A stretch of 64,000 nt of DNA from contig NZ_JACXYU010000001.1 of assembly GCF_014779715.1 (NCBI RefSeq), forward strand, positions 186,001-250,000, given 5' to 3'. The position numbers were made by a program, and so were the translations under genes. The DNA is from Streptomyces chumphonensis (GTDB taxonomy: Bacteria > Actinomycetota > Actinomycetes > Streptomycetales > Streptomycetaceae). This document shows positions 1-10,584 of this stretch, one piece after another. The notes beneath the pieces were generated by a model, which was not told the DNA's origin, searched no databases, and saw nothing but the letters and a program-made list of their open reading frames with translations. Each line of letters starts with the position of its first letter. Position 1 is the first letter of the stretch.

Positions 1-316
1 CGAGGTCCCTGCCCGCGACACCACCGGTGACGGCGTGCGGAGTGAGCGAGGCCACCGTCCCGCCGTCCTCGTCGAGGAAGGTCAGTCGGCGCAGGTCGAT
101 GTGCGCCTCCCGCAGTCGCGGCAGGATTCCCATCCTGCGGACGACCTCTAGTGCGGTGCCGCGGACATCTACGGGATAGCCACCGTCCCGCGGTGCGCGG
201 GCCTTCTCGACCACCGTCACCCGGAATCCACCGCGGCTGAGCCAGTACGCGAGGGCGGGCCCCGCGACGCCGGCCCCCGATACCAGGACCGTACCCCTCG
301 GCGTGACGCGGGTCAT
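1..316 (-). CDS. FAD-dependent monooxygenase, N-terminal part (cut by window edge)
   Basis: Only the first 105 or so residues are in the window. They show a Rossmann FAD-binding fold with GAGVAG at residues 14-19 and an acidic end of beta-2 (VVEKA), followed by a YPVDVRG stretch typical of class A flavoprotein hydroxylases of the TetX/PgaE type. Such enzymes use NAD(P)H and O2 to hydroxylate aromatic or polyketide substrates. The ATG overlaps the TGA of the upstream MFS gene by 4 nt (ATGA at 313-316), so the two are probably translationally coupled and TetR-controlled. A role in modifying a toxic small molecule is inferred from context. The substrate cannot be told. Confidence 0.8.
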   Translation of the reverse strand, partial: MTRVTPRGTVLVSGAGVAGPALAYWLSRGGFRVTVVEKARAPRDGGYPVDVRGTALEVVRRMGILPRLREAHIDLRRLTFLDEDGGTVASLTPHAVTGGVAGRDL

Positions 317-1710
317 TCCTTGACTCCTTCGCTCATGGTCCGGGCGACCAGCAGGGACAGCGCCGTGACGGCACCGGCGATGACGAAGCCGATGACGAAG
401 GCCGATTCGTCGGGGACCCCCGACCCGGAGGGGGTTCCGACGGTGAGGAGCGCGCCACCGACCTGCACACCCACGGCGTAGCCGATCACACGCGTCACCA
501 GGACCAGGCCGGTGGCGATGCCGGTGTCACGCTGGTCCACGGACGTGGCGGTGCTCGTCACCAGCGCCGTGACGCACAGGCCGTTGGCGAGCGCGATGAC
601 CACCTTGCCGACGACGAGGTGCCAGACCTCGGTGTGCACCGCCGCCAGGGCGAGCAGGGCAGTGCTGACCATGGCGATTCCGGCGGTGACCACCGCACGT
701 GAGCCGAAGCGCCGCGCACCGATCCCGGCGAGCGGACCGGCCAGCGACGCCGCCAGGGCGCCGGGCAGCAGGAAGAAGCCGATCTCGGTGGCCCCGGCTC
801 CGAAGCCGTGGGTGCCGGCGGAGACGTCGAGGAGTTGCGGGACGAGATGGACCGCCACCGACGTGCCGACGCAGACCATGAACGTCAGCACACACGCCTT
901 CCACATCGCGGGGCGCGCCAGCATGCGCAGATCGACGATCGGGGAGGCCGCACGGCGCTCCACGGCTGTCCACGCGGTGGCGAAGGCGCCCAGCGCCACG
1001 AGCAGGGCGCCGAGGAGGAGCGGCCGCGAGCCGATGAGGGGGGCCAGCGCGAGCGCGAGCATGAGGGTGGCGAGCGACGCGCTCAGGAGGCCCAGGCCGG
1101 GCCAGTCGAACCCCACGTCGTCCGGCCGGCCCGGCGGATCGTGCGGCATCAGCCCGGCCACCAGCGTCGTGGCCCCGATGACCGCGATCGTCGGCAGCGC
1201 GAACATCCAGTGCCGGGAGAGCCCCTCCGCCACGGGCCCCGCCGACAGCGTGCCCACCATCGTGCCGCCCACGAAGAGCCCGCTGACCACCCCGATGGCC
1301 ACCTTCGCCGCGTCCTCGGGGAGGTGTTTGCGCACCACGATGAACGACAGGGGCAGCGCGCCCACCATCGCCCCCTGCAATATCTGGCCGAGCAACAGCA
1401 CGGGCAGGTTCGGTGCCAGGGCGGACACCAGCCCGCCGGCCGAGACCACGGCCATCAGCCGGATCAGGACGCGCTTCCCGCCGTGGCGGTCGCCGAGCCT
1501 CCCCGCGACCGGCGTGGTGAGGGCGCCGGTGATGAGGAGCACGACGCTGAGTAACGCGCCTTCGGCGGGGCTCATATCCAGCTCGCGTTGCAGGAGCGGG
1601 AGCGTGGGCGCCACCACCGATTCGAGCGCGCCGGTGGCGACGGCCAGGGTGCCGAGGGCCCCTACGGCGGTTCTGCTCATGCGGACCGGGGGAGCCAGGG
1701 TCGCGGTCAT
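313..1710 (-). CDS. MFS efflux transporter, drug:H+ antiporter type
   Basis: This 465-residue integral membrane protein has many hydrophobic segments and the MFS motif A loop at about residues 70-80 (GRLGDRHGGKR). Length and layout suit a DHA2-like exporter with up to 14 helices. A GGAGAGGA ribosome-binding site lies about 7 nt before the ATG. The gene is divergent from a TetR regulator across a palindromic operator and overlaps the downstream FAD monooxygenase by 4 nt, which points to an inducible detoxification operon. Residue Leu53 is encoded by TTA (1552-1554), the rare codon read by the bldA tRNA in Streptomyces, so expression of full-length protein may be limited to later growth. The exported compound is unknown. 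Confidence 0.85.
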   Translation of the reverse strand: MTATLAPPVRMSRTAVGALGTLAVATGALESVVAPTLPLLQRELDMSPAEGALLSVVLLITGALTTPVAGRLGDRHGGKRVLIRLMAVVSAGGLVSALAPNLPVLLLGQILQGAMVGALPLSFIVVRKHLPEDAAKVAIGVVSGLFVGGTMVGTLSAGPVAEGLSRHWMFALPTIAVIGATTLVAGLMPHDPPGRPDDVGFDWPGLGLLSASLATLMLALALAPLIGSRPLLLGALLVALGAFATAWTAVERRAASPIVDLRMLARPAMWKACVLTFMVCVGTSVAVHLVPQLLDVSAGTHGFGAGATEIGFFLLPGALAASLAGPLAGIGARRFGSRAVVTAGIAMVSTALLALAAVHTEVWHLVVGKVVIALANGLCVTALVTSTATSVDQRDTGIATGLVLVTRVIGYAVGVQVGGALLTVGTPSGSGVPDESAFVIGFVIAGAVTALSLLVARTMSEGVKE

Positions 1711-1760
1711 GGATGTCCTCTCCGTCGTGGCTGGGCGGGGCGGTCGGGGATGGACCCAAG

Positions 1761-1783
1761 CTACACTACACCGTGCAGTGTAG
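1761..1783. promoter_or_regulatory. TetR-type palindromic operator
   Basis: A 23-bp palindrome with outer half sites CTACACT and AGTGTAG and ten of eleven base pairs symmetric. It lies in the 90-nt gap between the divergent MFS and TetR genes, where it would cover promoter elements of both. A TAGGAT -10-like hexamer (1789-1794) follows, 6 nt before the TetR ATG, so the TetR transcript may be leaderless. Size and position are typical for autoregulated TetR repressors. Confidence 0.8.
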
Positions 1784-1800
1784 AAAGATAGGATGGGTCG

Positions 1801-2433
1801 ATGCCCACCACGAAGACACTCCGCGAGGGGTCCACGCGGAAGCGCGCCGCCATCCTCTCGGCGGCCCGGGAACTGTTCCTCACCGACGGCTTCGACCGGA
1901 CGAGCGTGGACGCGATCGCCGCACGGGCGGAAGTGTCCAAGCGGACGGTCTACGACTACTTCGGCGACAAGCAGACGCTGCTGCGCGCGGTGCTCGACGC
2001 CGTCGGCCAGTCACTGATCACCACGATCCGGCGCACCCTCGACGACACCCTCTCCGAGGTCACCGAAGCCGCCGACCTCGAGGACGCCCTGGTCGCGTTC
2101 TCGATGAACATCGCCACGGACATGCTCGGCTCGGCGGAGTACGCGACGCTGCAACGGCTGGTCCGGGCGGAACCCGGTCACCCACCGCACCGGGGCTACA
2201 ACTCCATGGCCGACACCCCGGACGAAGCACTCGCCGAGCGGTTCGCCGCACTCGCCGCCGCCGGGCTGCTCGACGTCCCCGACCCCCGGCTCGCGGCCGA
2301 CCAGTTCGTCGCGCTGACCTTCGGCGTCGCGCTGGACAGGCTCGGCTCCGCGAACGCCGCGCGGGACACCCGGGTCCAACCCCTCGTCATCGAGGGAGTG
2401 CGCACGTTCCTCCGGGCGTACCGCACCACGTGA
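1801..2433 (+). CDS. TetR family transcriptional regulator
   Basis: This 210-residue protein has an N-terminal helix-turn-helix domain at about residues 14-60 (RAAILSAARELF, then SVDAIAARAEVSKRTVYDYF), the normal TetR signature. A helical ligand-binding domain follows, with a C-terminal part like the TetR_C_7/AefR-type domains. It is divergent from the MFS/monooxygenase operon and sits 18 nt from the palindromic operator, so it very likely represses that operon and itself until an inducer binds. No clear ribosome-binding site precedes the ATG. The -10-like hexamer is so close that leaderless translation is likely. Confidence 0.88.
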   Translation: MPTTKTLREGSTRKRAAILSAARELFLTDGFDRTSVDAIAARAEVSKRTVYDYFGDKQTLLRAVLDAVGQSLITTIRRTLDDTLSEVTEAADLEDALVAFSMNIATDMLGSAEYATLQRLVRAEPGHPPHRGYNSMADTPDEALAERFAALAAAGLLDVPDPRLAADQFVALTFGVALDRLGSANAARDTRVQPLVIEGVRTFLRAYRTT

Positions 2434-2499
2434 GACGGTCCGGACCCGGGCGCGGGCTCCACCGGTACGCCGCGTCCTCGCCGACCGCCGGAACGACCG

Positions 2500-3282
2500 C
2501 TAGGCCGGCGGGGCCCGGAAGCCCTCCGGGAGTCGGGCGGCGGCTGCCTCGTCCAGCAGCCACAGGGTGCGTGACCGGCCGTACGCGCCGGCCGCCGGGG
2601 CCTGCACCTCGCCGGCCCCGGTGAGGGCCACCGCCACGGCCCGCGCCTTGTCCTCCCCGGCCGCGAGCAGCCACACCTCGCGGGCCGCCCGGATCGCGGG
2701 CAGCGTCAGCGACACGCGGGTGGGCGGGGGCTTGGGGGCGCCGTGGACGCCGACGACGGTGCGCCCCGTCTCCCGCACCCCCGGCAGCTCCGGGAACAGC
2801 GAGGCCACGTGGGTGTCCGGACCGACGCCGAGCAGGAGCACGTCGAACGACGGCACCGGGCCGTGGTCCTCCGGACGCGACGCGGCGTCCAACTCGGCCG
2901 CGTACCCGGCCGCCGCCGCGTCGGCGTCGTCGCCGAAGGCGCCGCCGGACGGTTCCATCGGGTGGACGCGCGCCGGGTCGAGCGGGACGGCGTCCAGCAG
3001 GGCGGCCCGGGCCTGCGTCTCGTTGCGCTCCGGGTCCCCGGCGGGCAGGAAGCGCTCGTCGCCCCACCACACGTCCAGGCGGGCCCAGTCGACCGCGTCC
3101 CGGGCGGGTGAGGCGGCCACTGCGTGGAGCAGGGCGATGCCGTTGCGCCCGCCGGTCAGCACGACGGACGCGGTGCCCCGGTCGGTCTGGGCGGCGACGA
3201 GCGTGGTGACGAGGCGGGCCGCCGTGGCCCGCACCATCTCGTCCTTGGTGCGGTGGACGACGACCTGGGGGGTCGTGGTCAT
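2500..3282 (-). CDS. pgl: 6-phosphogluconolactonase
   Basis: This 260-residue cytosolic enzyme hydrolyses 6-phosphogluconolactone to 6-phosphogluconate in the oxidative pentose phosphate pathway. GGRNG at residues 44-48, WGDERFL at 73-79 and the later GVGPDTHVASLFP stretch match the SugarP-isomerase/DevB fold. The last motif differs slightly from the common form (PDGHxAS). The reading frame continues far upstream, but the ATG at 3282 is chosen because it overlaps the opcA stop as ATGA and the family begins here. It is the last gene of tkt-tal-zwf-opcA-pgl, directly after the enzyme that makes its substrate. Confidence 0.93.
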   Translation of the reverse strand: MTTTPQVVVHRTKDEMVRATAARLVTTLVAAQTDRGTASVVLTGGRNGIALLHAVAASPARDAVDWARLDVWWGDERFLPAGDPERNETQARAALLDAVPLDPARVHPMEPSGGAFGDDADAAAAGYAAELDAASRPEDHGPVPSFDVLLLGVGPDTHVASLFPELPGVRETGRTVVGVHGAPKPPPTRVSLTLPAIRAAREVWLLAAGEDKARAVAVALTGAGEVQAPAAGAYGRSRTLWLLDEAAAARLPEGFRAPPA

Positions 3283-4307
3283 CGTGCGGCGGCCTTCCGT
3301 GCGGGCGCCTTGCGCCGGGACTCCCGGCCGGCGGCGGGCGGGTCGGACGGCCCGGCGGGCGCCTTCTCGGCGCCGAGGTTGGCCAGGCCGTGGCACAGGG
3401 CGTGGTGGTAGGCCTCGTCCGGGTCGAGGCGGCGCAGCTCCTCGGCGATCAGCTCCGCCGTGGTGCGGCGGTGGAGGGCGACGTGCCGGTCCGGCTGCCC
3501 CGGCACGGCGAGCAGGGCCAGCCGCCCGTCGGGCCGGTCCAGGCAGATCTCGCCCTCGGGCGTGGCGAGCCGGACGGCCGTGATGCCGGGGCCCTCGGAC
3601 AGGGCGCGCGTCACCGGGACGCCCAGCCGGTCGGCCAGCCACAGGGCCAGCAGTTCCGTGCTGGGGTTGTGCTCCTCGCCCTCGACGACGGCGCCGGTGA
3701 CGGTGGTCTGCCGCTGTCCGACGGCCCGCTGGTCCATCGCCGCCGCCAGGACGCTGCGCCAGGGCGTGATGCGGGTCCAGGCCAGGTCGGTGTCCCCCGG
3801 CGCGTAGGTCTCCGCCCGGCGGGCGAGCGTGCCGGCCGGGTCCTCGGTACGGGCGGCGTCGGTGATGCGGCGCTGGGCGAGGGCGCCCAGCAGGTCCTTG
3901 GACGGCACGGCCGGGCTGTCCTCGGGCCACCAGACGACGACGGGCGCGTCCGGCAGGAGCAGTGGCAGCACGACGCTGGAGGCGTGGCCCGCCAGCTCGC
4001 CGTGCAGCCGCAGCAGGACGGTCTCGCCGGTGCCGGTCTCGCCACCGAGCCGCACCTCGGCGTCGAGCCGGGCCTGGGCGCGGTCCCGGGGGGAGCGGCC
4101 GGGGCGGCGGATGACGACGAGGATGCGGGAGGGGTGCTCGCGGGAGGCGTCGCTGGCCGCCTTGAGCGCGTCGTAGTGGTTGCCCTCGTCGGTGACGATG
4201 ACCAGGGTGAGGACCATGCCGACGGCCGGGAAGCCCGCCGCCCGCCGGGCCTTGACCAGCGCCGCGTTGACCTGGCTGGACGTGGTGTGGGTGAGGTCGA
4301 TGTTCAT
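3279..4307 (-). CDS. opcA: Glucose-6-phosphate dehydrogenase assembly protein OpcA
   Basis: This 342-residue protein belongs to the OpcA family, known from cyanobacteria and actinobacteria as an allosteric effector or assembly factor of glucose-6-phosphate dehydrogenase. The N-terminal part contains a Rossmann-like stretch (MVLTLVIVTDE) and a VVVWWPEDSPA motif shared by the family. The C-terminal tail is rich in Lys, Arg and Ala. Its start overlaps the zwf stop and its stop overlaps the pgl start, each by 4 nt, so zwf, opcA and pgl are translationally coupled. This fits OpcA acting with Zwf. Confidence 0.93.
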   Translation of the reverse strand: MNIDLTHTTSSQVNAALVKARRAAGFPAVGMVLTLVIVTDEGNHYDALKAASDASREHPSRILVVIRRPGRSPRDRAQARLDAEVRLGGETGTGETVLLRLHGELAGHASSVVLPLLLPDAPVVVWWPEDSPAVPSKDLLGALAQRRITDAARTEDPAGTLARRAETYAPGDTDLAWTRITPWRSVLAAAMDQRAVGQRQTTVTGAVVEGEEHNPSTELLALWLADRLGVPVTRALSEGPGITAVRLATPEGEICLDRPDGRLALLAVPGQPDRHVALHRRTTAELIAEELRRLDPDEAYHHALCHGLANLGAEKAPAGPSDPPAAGRESRRKAPARKAAAR

Positions 4308-5851
4308 GGGCGCCGCCAGCTCCTACCGTCGCGTGCCAGCATCTCGTCGGCCGCCTTGGGGCCCCAGGTCCCGGCGGTGTACGGCTCGGGTTTGCCGTGC
4401 CGCTCCCAGTGCTCCTCGATCGGGTCGAGGATCTCCCAGGAGCGTTCGACCTCCTGGTGGCGCGGGAAGAGGTTCGCGTCGCCGAGCAGCACGTCGAGGA
4501 TCAGCCGCTCGTACGCCTCCGGGCTGGACTCGGTGAACGACTCGCCGTAGGCGAAGTCCATCGTCACGTCCCGGATCTCCATGGAGGTGCCGGGCACCTT
4601 GGAGCCGAACCGGATCGTGACGCCCTCGTCCGGCTGCACCCGGATGACCAGGGCGTTCTGCCCCAGCTCCTGGGTGTCGGTGGTGTCGAACGGCGAGTAG
4701 GGGGCGCGCTGGAAGACGACGGCGATCTCGGTGACCCGGCGGCCCAGCCGCTTCCCGGTGCGCAGGTAGAAGGGCACGCCCGCCCAGCGCCGGTTGTCGA
4801 TCTCCAGCTTGATCGCGGCGTAGGTGTCCGTCTTGGACTTCGGGCTGATGCCCTCTTCCTCCAGGTAGCCGAGCACCTTCTGACCGCCCTGCCAGCCGGC
4901 CGTGTACTGGCCGCGGACGGTGTGCTTGCCGAGGTCGGCGGGGAGCCGGACGGCGTTGAGCACCTTCAGCTTCTCCGTGACCAGTGCCTTGGCGTCGAAG
5001 GAGGAGGGCTCCTCCATCGCGGTGAGGGCCAGCAGCTGGAGGAGGTGGTTCTGGATGACGTCCCGGGCCGAGCCGATGCCGTCGTAGTAGCCGGCCCGGC
5101 CGCCGATGCCGATGTCCTCGGCCATCGTGATCTGCACGTGGTCGACGTAGGAGCGGTTCCACAGCGGTTCGAACATGGTGTTGGCGAACCGCAGGGCGAG
5201 GATGTTCTGGACCGTCTCCTTGCCCAGGTAGTGGTCGATGCGGAAGACCTGGCTGGCGCGGAAGACGCCGTGGATGACCTCGTTGAGCTCCTGGGCGCTC
5301 GTCAGGTCGTGGCCGAAGGGCTTCTCGACGACGGCGCGCCGCCAGGAGCCCTCGGGCGCGTCGGACAGGCCGTGCTTCTTCAGCTGCTGCACGACCGTGG
5401 GGAAGAACTTGGGCGGGACGGACAGGTAGTAGGCGAAGTTCCCGCCGGTGCCCCGGGCCTTGTCCAGCTCCTCGATGGTCGTCTTCAGCGTGTCGAACGC
5501 CGTGTCGTCGTCGAAGACGCCGGGCACGAACCGCATGCCCTGGGCCAGCTGCTGCCAGACCTCCTCGCGGAACGGCGTCCTGGCGTGCTCCTTGACGGCC
5601 TCGTGCACGACGTCCGCGAAGTCCTCGTGCTGCCAGTCGCGGCGCGCGAAGCCGACGAGCGAGAAGCCCGGCGGCAGCAGTCCGCGGTTGGCGAGGTCGT
5701 ACACGGCGGGCATGAGCTTCTTGCGGGACAGGTCTCCCGTGACGCCGAAGATGACCAGGCCCGACGGCCCCGCGATGCGCGGGAGCCGCCGGTCCTGTGC
5801 GTCACGCAGCGGATTGCCGTCGCCTGCCTGGCCTGCTGCGGGGCTCGTCAC
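4304..5851 (-). CDS. zwf: Glucose-6-phosphate 1-dehydrogenase
   Basis: This 515-residue enzyme oxidises glucose 6-phosphate to 6-phosphogluconolactone with NADP+, the entry step of the pentose phosphate pathway. The coenzyme-binding GVTGDLSRKK motif is at residues 36-45 and the catalytic RIDHYLGKE motif near residue 205. The start is GTG, preceded by GGAGG inside the end of tal, only 5 nt downstream of the tal stop. Length is normal for the family. It lies between tal and opcA in an NADPH-supplying operon. Confidence 0.96.
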   Translation of the reverse strand: MTSPAAGQAGDGNPLRDAQDRRLPRIAGPSGLVIFGVTGDLSRKKLMPAVYDLANRGLLPPGFSLVGFARRDWQHEDFADVVHEAVKEHARTPFREEVWQQLAQGMRFVPGVFDDDTAFDTLKTTIEELDKARGTGGNFAYYLSVPPKFFPTVVQQLKKHGLSDAPEGSWRRAVVEKPFGHDLTSAQELNEVIHGVFRASQVFRIDHYLGKETVQNILALRFANTMFEPLWNRSYVDHVQITMAEDIGIGGRAGYYDGIGSARDVIQNHLLQLLALTAMEEPSSFDAKALVTEKLKVLNAVRLPADLGKHTVRGQYTAGWQGGQKVLGYLEEEGISPKSKTDTYAAIKLEIDNRRWAGVPFYLRTGKRLGRRVTEIAVVFQRAPYSPFDTTDTQELGQNALVIRVQPDEGVTIRFGSKVPGTSMEIRDVTMDFAYGESFTESSPEAYERLILDVLLGDANLFPRHQEVERSWEILDPIEEHWERHGKPEPYTAGTWGPKAADEMLARDGRSWRRP

Positions 5852-5856
5852 CGGCC

Positions 5857-6975
5857 TTACGCCTCCTTCGGGGCGAGACGCTTGAGCTCGGCTTCGGTGG
5901 AGGTGAGCAGGTCCGTCCAGGACTTCTCGAACTTCTCGACGCCCTCGTCCTCCAGCAGCCGCACGACCTCGTCGTAGGAGATGCCGAGTGCCTCGATGGC
6001 GTCCAGGTCCGCGCGCGCCTGCTCGTAGGTGCCGCGCACGGTGTCACCGGTGATCTTCCCGTGGTCCGCCGTGGCGTCCAGGGTGGGCTCCGGCATCGTG
6101 TTGACGGTGTGGGGCGCGACCAGCTCGGTGACGTAGAGGGTGTCCGGGTAGGCCGGGTCCTTCACGCCCGTGGAGGCCCACAGGGGGCGCTGCACGTTGG
6201 CGTTCTTGGCCTCCAGCGCCTTCCAGCGGTCGGAGGCGATGACCTCCTCGTACGCCTGGTAGGCGAGCCGTGCGTTGGCGAGGGCGGCCTTGCCGCGCAG
6301 CGCCGCGGCCTCCTCCGTCCCCAGCGCGTCGAGGCGCTTGTCGATCTCGCTGTCCACGCGGGAGACGAAGAAGGACGCCACCGAGTGGATCCGGGAGATG
6401 TCCAGGCCCTTCGCGTCGGCCCGCTCCAGCCCCGTCAGGTAGGCGTCCATCACCTGGCGGTAGCGCTCCAGCGAGAAGATGAGCGTGACGTTCACGCTGA
6501 TGCCGGTGGCGATGGTCTCGGTGATCGCGGGGAGCCCGGCCAGGCTGGCGGGGATCTTGATCAGGGTGTTGGGCCGGTCGACGAGCCAGGCGAGCTGGCG
6601 TGCCTCGGCGACGGTCGGCCGGGTGTGGTGGGCCAGCCGGGGGTCGACCTCGATGGAGACCCGCCCGTCCCGGCCGCCGGTCGCCTCGTACACCGGACGG
6701 AGGATGTCCGCCGCGTCCCGCACGTCGGCCGTGGTGATCATCCGCAGCGCCTCCTCGACGGAGACGCGGCGGGCGGCGAGGTCGGTGAGCTGCTGCTCGT
6801 ACCCCTCGCCCTGGGAGATCGCCTTCTGGAAGATCGACGGGTTGGTCGTGACGCCGACGACGTGCAGCTGGTCGATCAGCTCGGCGAGGCCGCCGGACGT
6901 GATGCGCTCGCGCGACAGGTCGTCCAGCCAGATCGCGACGCCCTCGTCGGAGAGGCGCTTGAGTGCGTCTGTCAT
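5857..6975 (-). CDS. tal: Transaldolase
   Basis: This 372-residue enzyme of the non-oxidative pentose phosphate pathway transfers a dihydroxyacetone unit from sedoheptulose 7-phosphate to glyceraldehyde 3-phosphate. The Schiff-base lysine lies in NTLIKIPAS, followed by SVNVTLIFS, and [10 protein letters not shown] is also conserved. The length fits the longer actinobacterial transaldolases. An open frame extends upstream, but the ATG at 6975 has a good AGGAGA site and matches the family start (MTDALKRLS). It is 40 nt from tkt and 5 nt from zwf. It is one of the few genes here ending in TAA. Confidence 0.95.
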   Translation of the reverse strand: MTDALKRLSDEGVAIWLDDLSRERITSGGLAELIDQLHVVGVTTNPSIFQKAISQGEGYEQQLTDLAARRVSVEEALRMITTADVRDAADILRPVYEATGGRDGRVSIEVDPRLAHHTRPTVAEARQLAWLVDRPNTLIKIPASLAGLPAITETIATGISVNVTLIFSLERYRQVMDAYLTGLERADAKGLDISRIHSVASFFVSRVDSEIDKRLDALGTEEAAALRGKAALANARLAYQAYEEVIASDRWKALEAKNANVQRPLWASTGVKDPAYPDTLYVTELVAPHTVNTMPEPTLDATADHGKITGDTVRGTYEQARADLDAIEALGISYDEVVRLLEDEGVEKFEKSWTDLLTSTEAELKRLAPKEA

Positions 6976-7015
6976 AGGAATTGCATCTCCTGCTTGTCGC
7001 TTGTCGGGCAGTGGG

Positions 7016-9100
<2,085 letters not shown>

Positions 9101-9485
9101 CCTGGCTCAGGGCTCCTCTCCGCATACGAAAAGCCGGTGACCTGTCCCTCACCGCGCGCTGCCGAGCCTACCGCCGCGCGCGTCGGCTGCCCGCCGGTGT
9201 GCGGCCCGCGGTCACGATCCCGGTGACCCCGTGTCGGGGGAACCCTCACGTTCGCCCCGATATTTCCCGCCCGGCCGCGCGGGACGCCGCCCCTCCCGCC
9301 GCGGACGGCGTCCCGCGCGGCCGGGCGCATACCGGCCCAACACGGCCACCCCCCGCAGTCGGGCCGCGTACGGCCGCCGTCTAAAGTGGCGTGGTACGTG
9401 CGAGACGTCGCCGGACGCGTCGTCCGGCCCTCGCTTGTTCCCACGCGGTGTGAGCCGCGGATGTCGCTTGTGATCAGGGGTGTTC
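9101..9485. other. Divergent intergenic region tkt/ctaB
   Basis: About 385 bases with no supported gene. It must hold the promoters of the tkt operon (leftward) and ctaB (rightward), but I could not identify convincing -35/-10 pairs. Its main visible structure is a long perfect inverted repeat (9268-9327), annotated separately. The ctaB ribosome-binding site (AGGGG) is at the right end. Confidence 0.6.
9268..9327. repeat. 22-bp perfect inverted repeat
   Basis: Arms at 9268-9289 and 9306-9327 are exact reverse complements with a 16-nt spacer. The stem is almost entirely G and C. It resembles an intrinsic terminator in strength, yet it sits between two divergent genes and so cannot end either of them. 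It may act as a boundary element, cruciform, leader hairpin of one gene, or terminator of an unseen short transcript. Confidence 0.85.
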
Positions 9486-10442
9486 GTGACGGCCGTCGAA
9501 TCCCGTCCCGCGGGGAGTATCGCGCCTGCCCCCGGCGGCGAGACGCAGTCGGGCCCGCCGGTCATGGCGCGGGTCAAGGCGTTCGTGGCCCTCACCAAGC
9601 CCCGCATCATCGAGCTGCTGCTCACCACCACCATTCCGGTGATGTTCCTGGCCGCGCAGGGGGTCCCCGACCTGCTGCTCGTGCTGTGGACCTGCGTCGG
9701 CGGCTACCTGTCGGCCGGTGGGGCGAACGCCCTGAACATGTACATCGACCGTGACATCGACGCCCTGATGGCCCGCACCGCGCAGCGGCCGCTCGTCACC
9801 GGCCTGGTCTCCCCCCGCGAGGGGCTGGTCTTCGGCCTGACGCTCGCCGTCGGCTCGACGCTGTGGTTCGGCCTGCTGGTCAACTGGCTCTCGGCCGCCC
9901 TCTCCCTGGGCGCGCTCCTCTTCTACGTCGTCGTCTACACGATGCTGCTCAAGCGGCGCACCGCGCAGAACATCGTCTGGGGCGGCATCGCGGGCTGCAT
10001 GCCCGTCCTGATCGGCTGGTCGTCGGTCACGAACGAGGTCAGCTGGGCCGCGGTCGTGCTGTTCCTCGTCATCTTCTTCTGGACGCCGCCGCACTACTGG
10101 CCGCTGTCGATGAAGGTCAAGGACGACTACGCCCGGGTGGGCGTGCCGATGCTGCCCGTCATCGCGTCGAACCGCGTCGTGGCCCGGCAGATCGTCTGGT
10201 ACAGCTGGGTCATGGTGGCCGTGTCGCTGGCCCTGTACCCGCTGGGCTACGTGGGCTGGTTCTACACGGCCGTCGCCCTGGCCGCCGGCGGCTGGTGGCT
10301 GTGGGAGGCCCATGCCCTCCAGTCCCGCGCCAAGGCCGGCGCCACGGGGACCAAGCTCAAGGAGATGCGGCTGTTCCACTGGTCGATCACCTACGTGACG
10401 ATCCTCTTCGCCGCCGTCGCCATCGACCCGTTCCTGCGCTGA
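9486..10442 (+). CDS. ctaB: Protoheme IX farnesyltransferase (heme O synthase)
   Basis: This 318-residue UbiA-family prenyltransferase farnesylates protoheme IX to heme O, the precursor of heme A in cytochrome c oxidase. The first Asp-rich site is [15 protein letters not shown], followed by a RTAQRPL loop. The second is [13 protein letters not shown]. About eight to nine hydrophobic helices place it in the cytoplasmic membrane. GTG at 9486 is preferred because AGGGG lies 5 nt upstream; an in-frame GTG at 9480 would overlap that site. ctaA, the next enzyme of the pathway, lies nearby on the opposite strand. Confidence 0.95.
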   Translation: MTAVESRPAGSIAPAPGGETQSGPPVMARVKAFVALTKPRIIELLLTTTIPVMFLAAQGVPDLLLVLWTCVGGYLSAGGANALNMYIDRDIDALMARTAQRPLVTGLVSPREGLVFGLTLAVGSTLWFGLLVNWLSAALSLGALLFYVVVYTMLLKRRTAQNIVWGGIAGCMPVLIGWSSVTNEVSWAAVVLFLVIFFWTPPHYWPLSMKVKDDYARVGVPMLPVIASNRVVARQIVWYSWVMVAVSLALYPLGYVGWFYTAVALAAGGWWLWEAHALQSRAKAGATGTKLKEMRLFHWSITYVTILFAAVAIDPFLR

Positions 10443-10478
10443 CCCCGTCCCGCGCCGACCTGCTCCCGTCCTGACGCA

Positions 10479-10512
10479 CCGCCCCGGGCCGCACCGCCGC
10501 GGCCCGGGGCGG
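10479..10512 (+). terminator. Intrinsic-type terminator after ctaB
   Basis: A 14-bp perfect GC-rich stem (10479-10492 and 10499-10512) with a 6-nt loop, 37 nt after the ctaB stop. There is no T-run, as is common for Streptomyces terminators. Confidence 0.7.
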
Positions 10513-10548
10513 CCGCGCGTCGGCGCGCGAACCGTGGCGCGACCCACG

Positions 10549-10578
10549 GTGACCTGCTGGCCTACCCGGCGGTAGCCT
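10549..10578 (+). promoter_or_regulatory. Promoter of the conserved small gene, leaderless type
   Basis: GTGACC (10549-10554), an 18-nt spacer and TAGCCT (10573-10578), ending 6 nt before the ATG at 10585. The spacing predicts a transcript that begins at or next to the start codon. Confidence 0.5.
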
Positions 10579-10584
10579 TGCGCT

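Noticed and set aside
9101-9485. tRNA or other structured RNA gene in the tkt/ctaB gap
   Set aside because: No cloverleaf, CCA end or tRNA-like conserved loop is visible; only the simple inverted repeat stands out.
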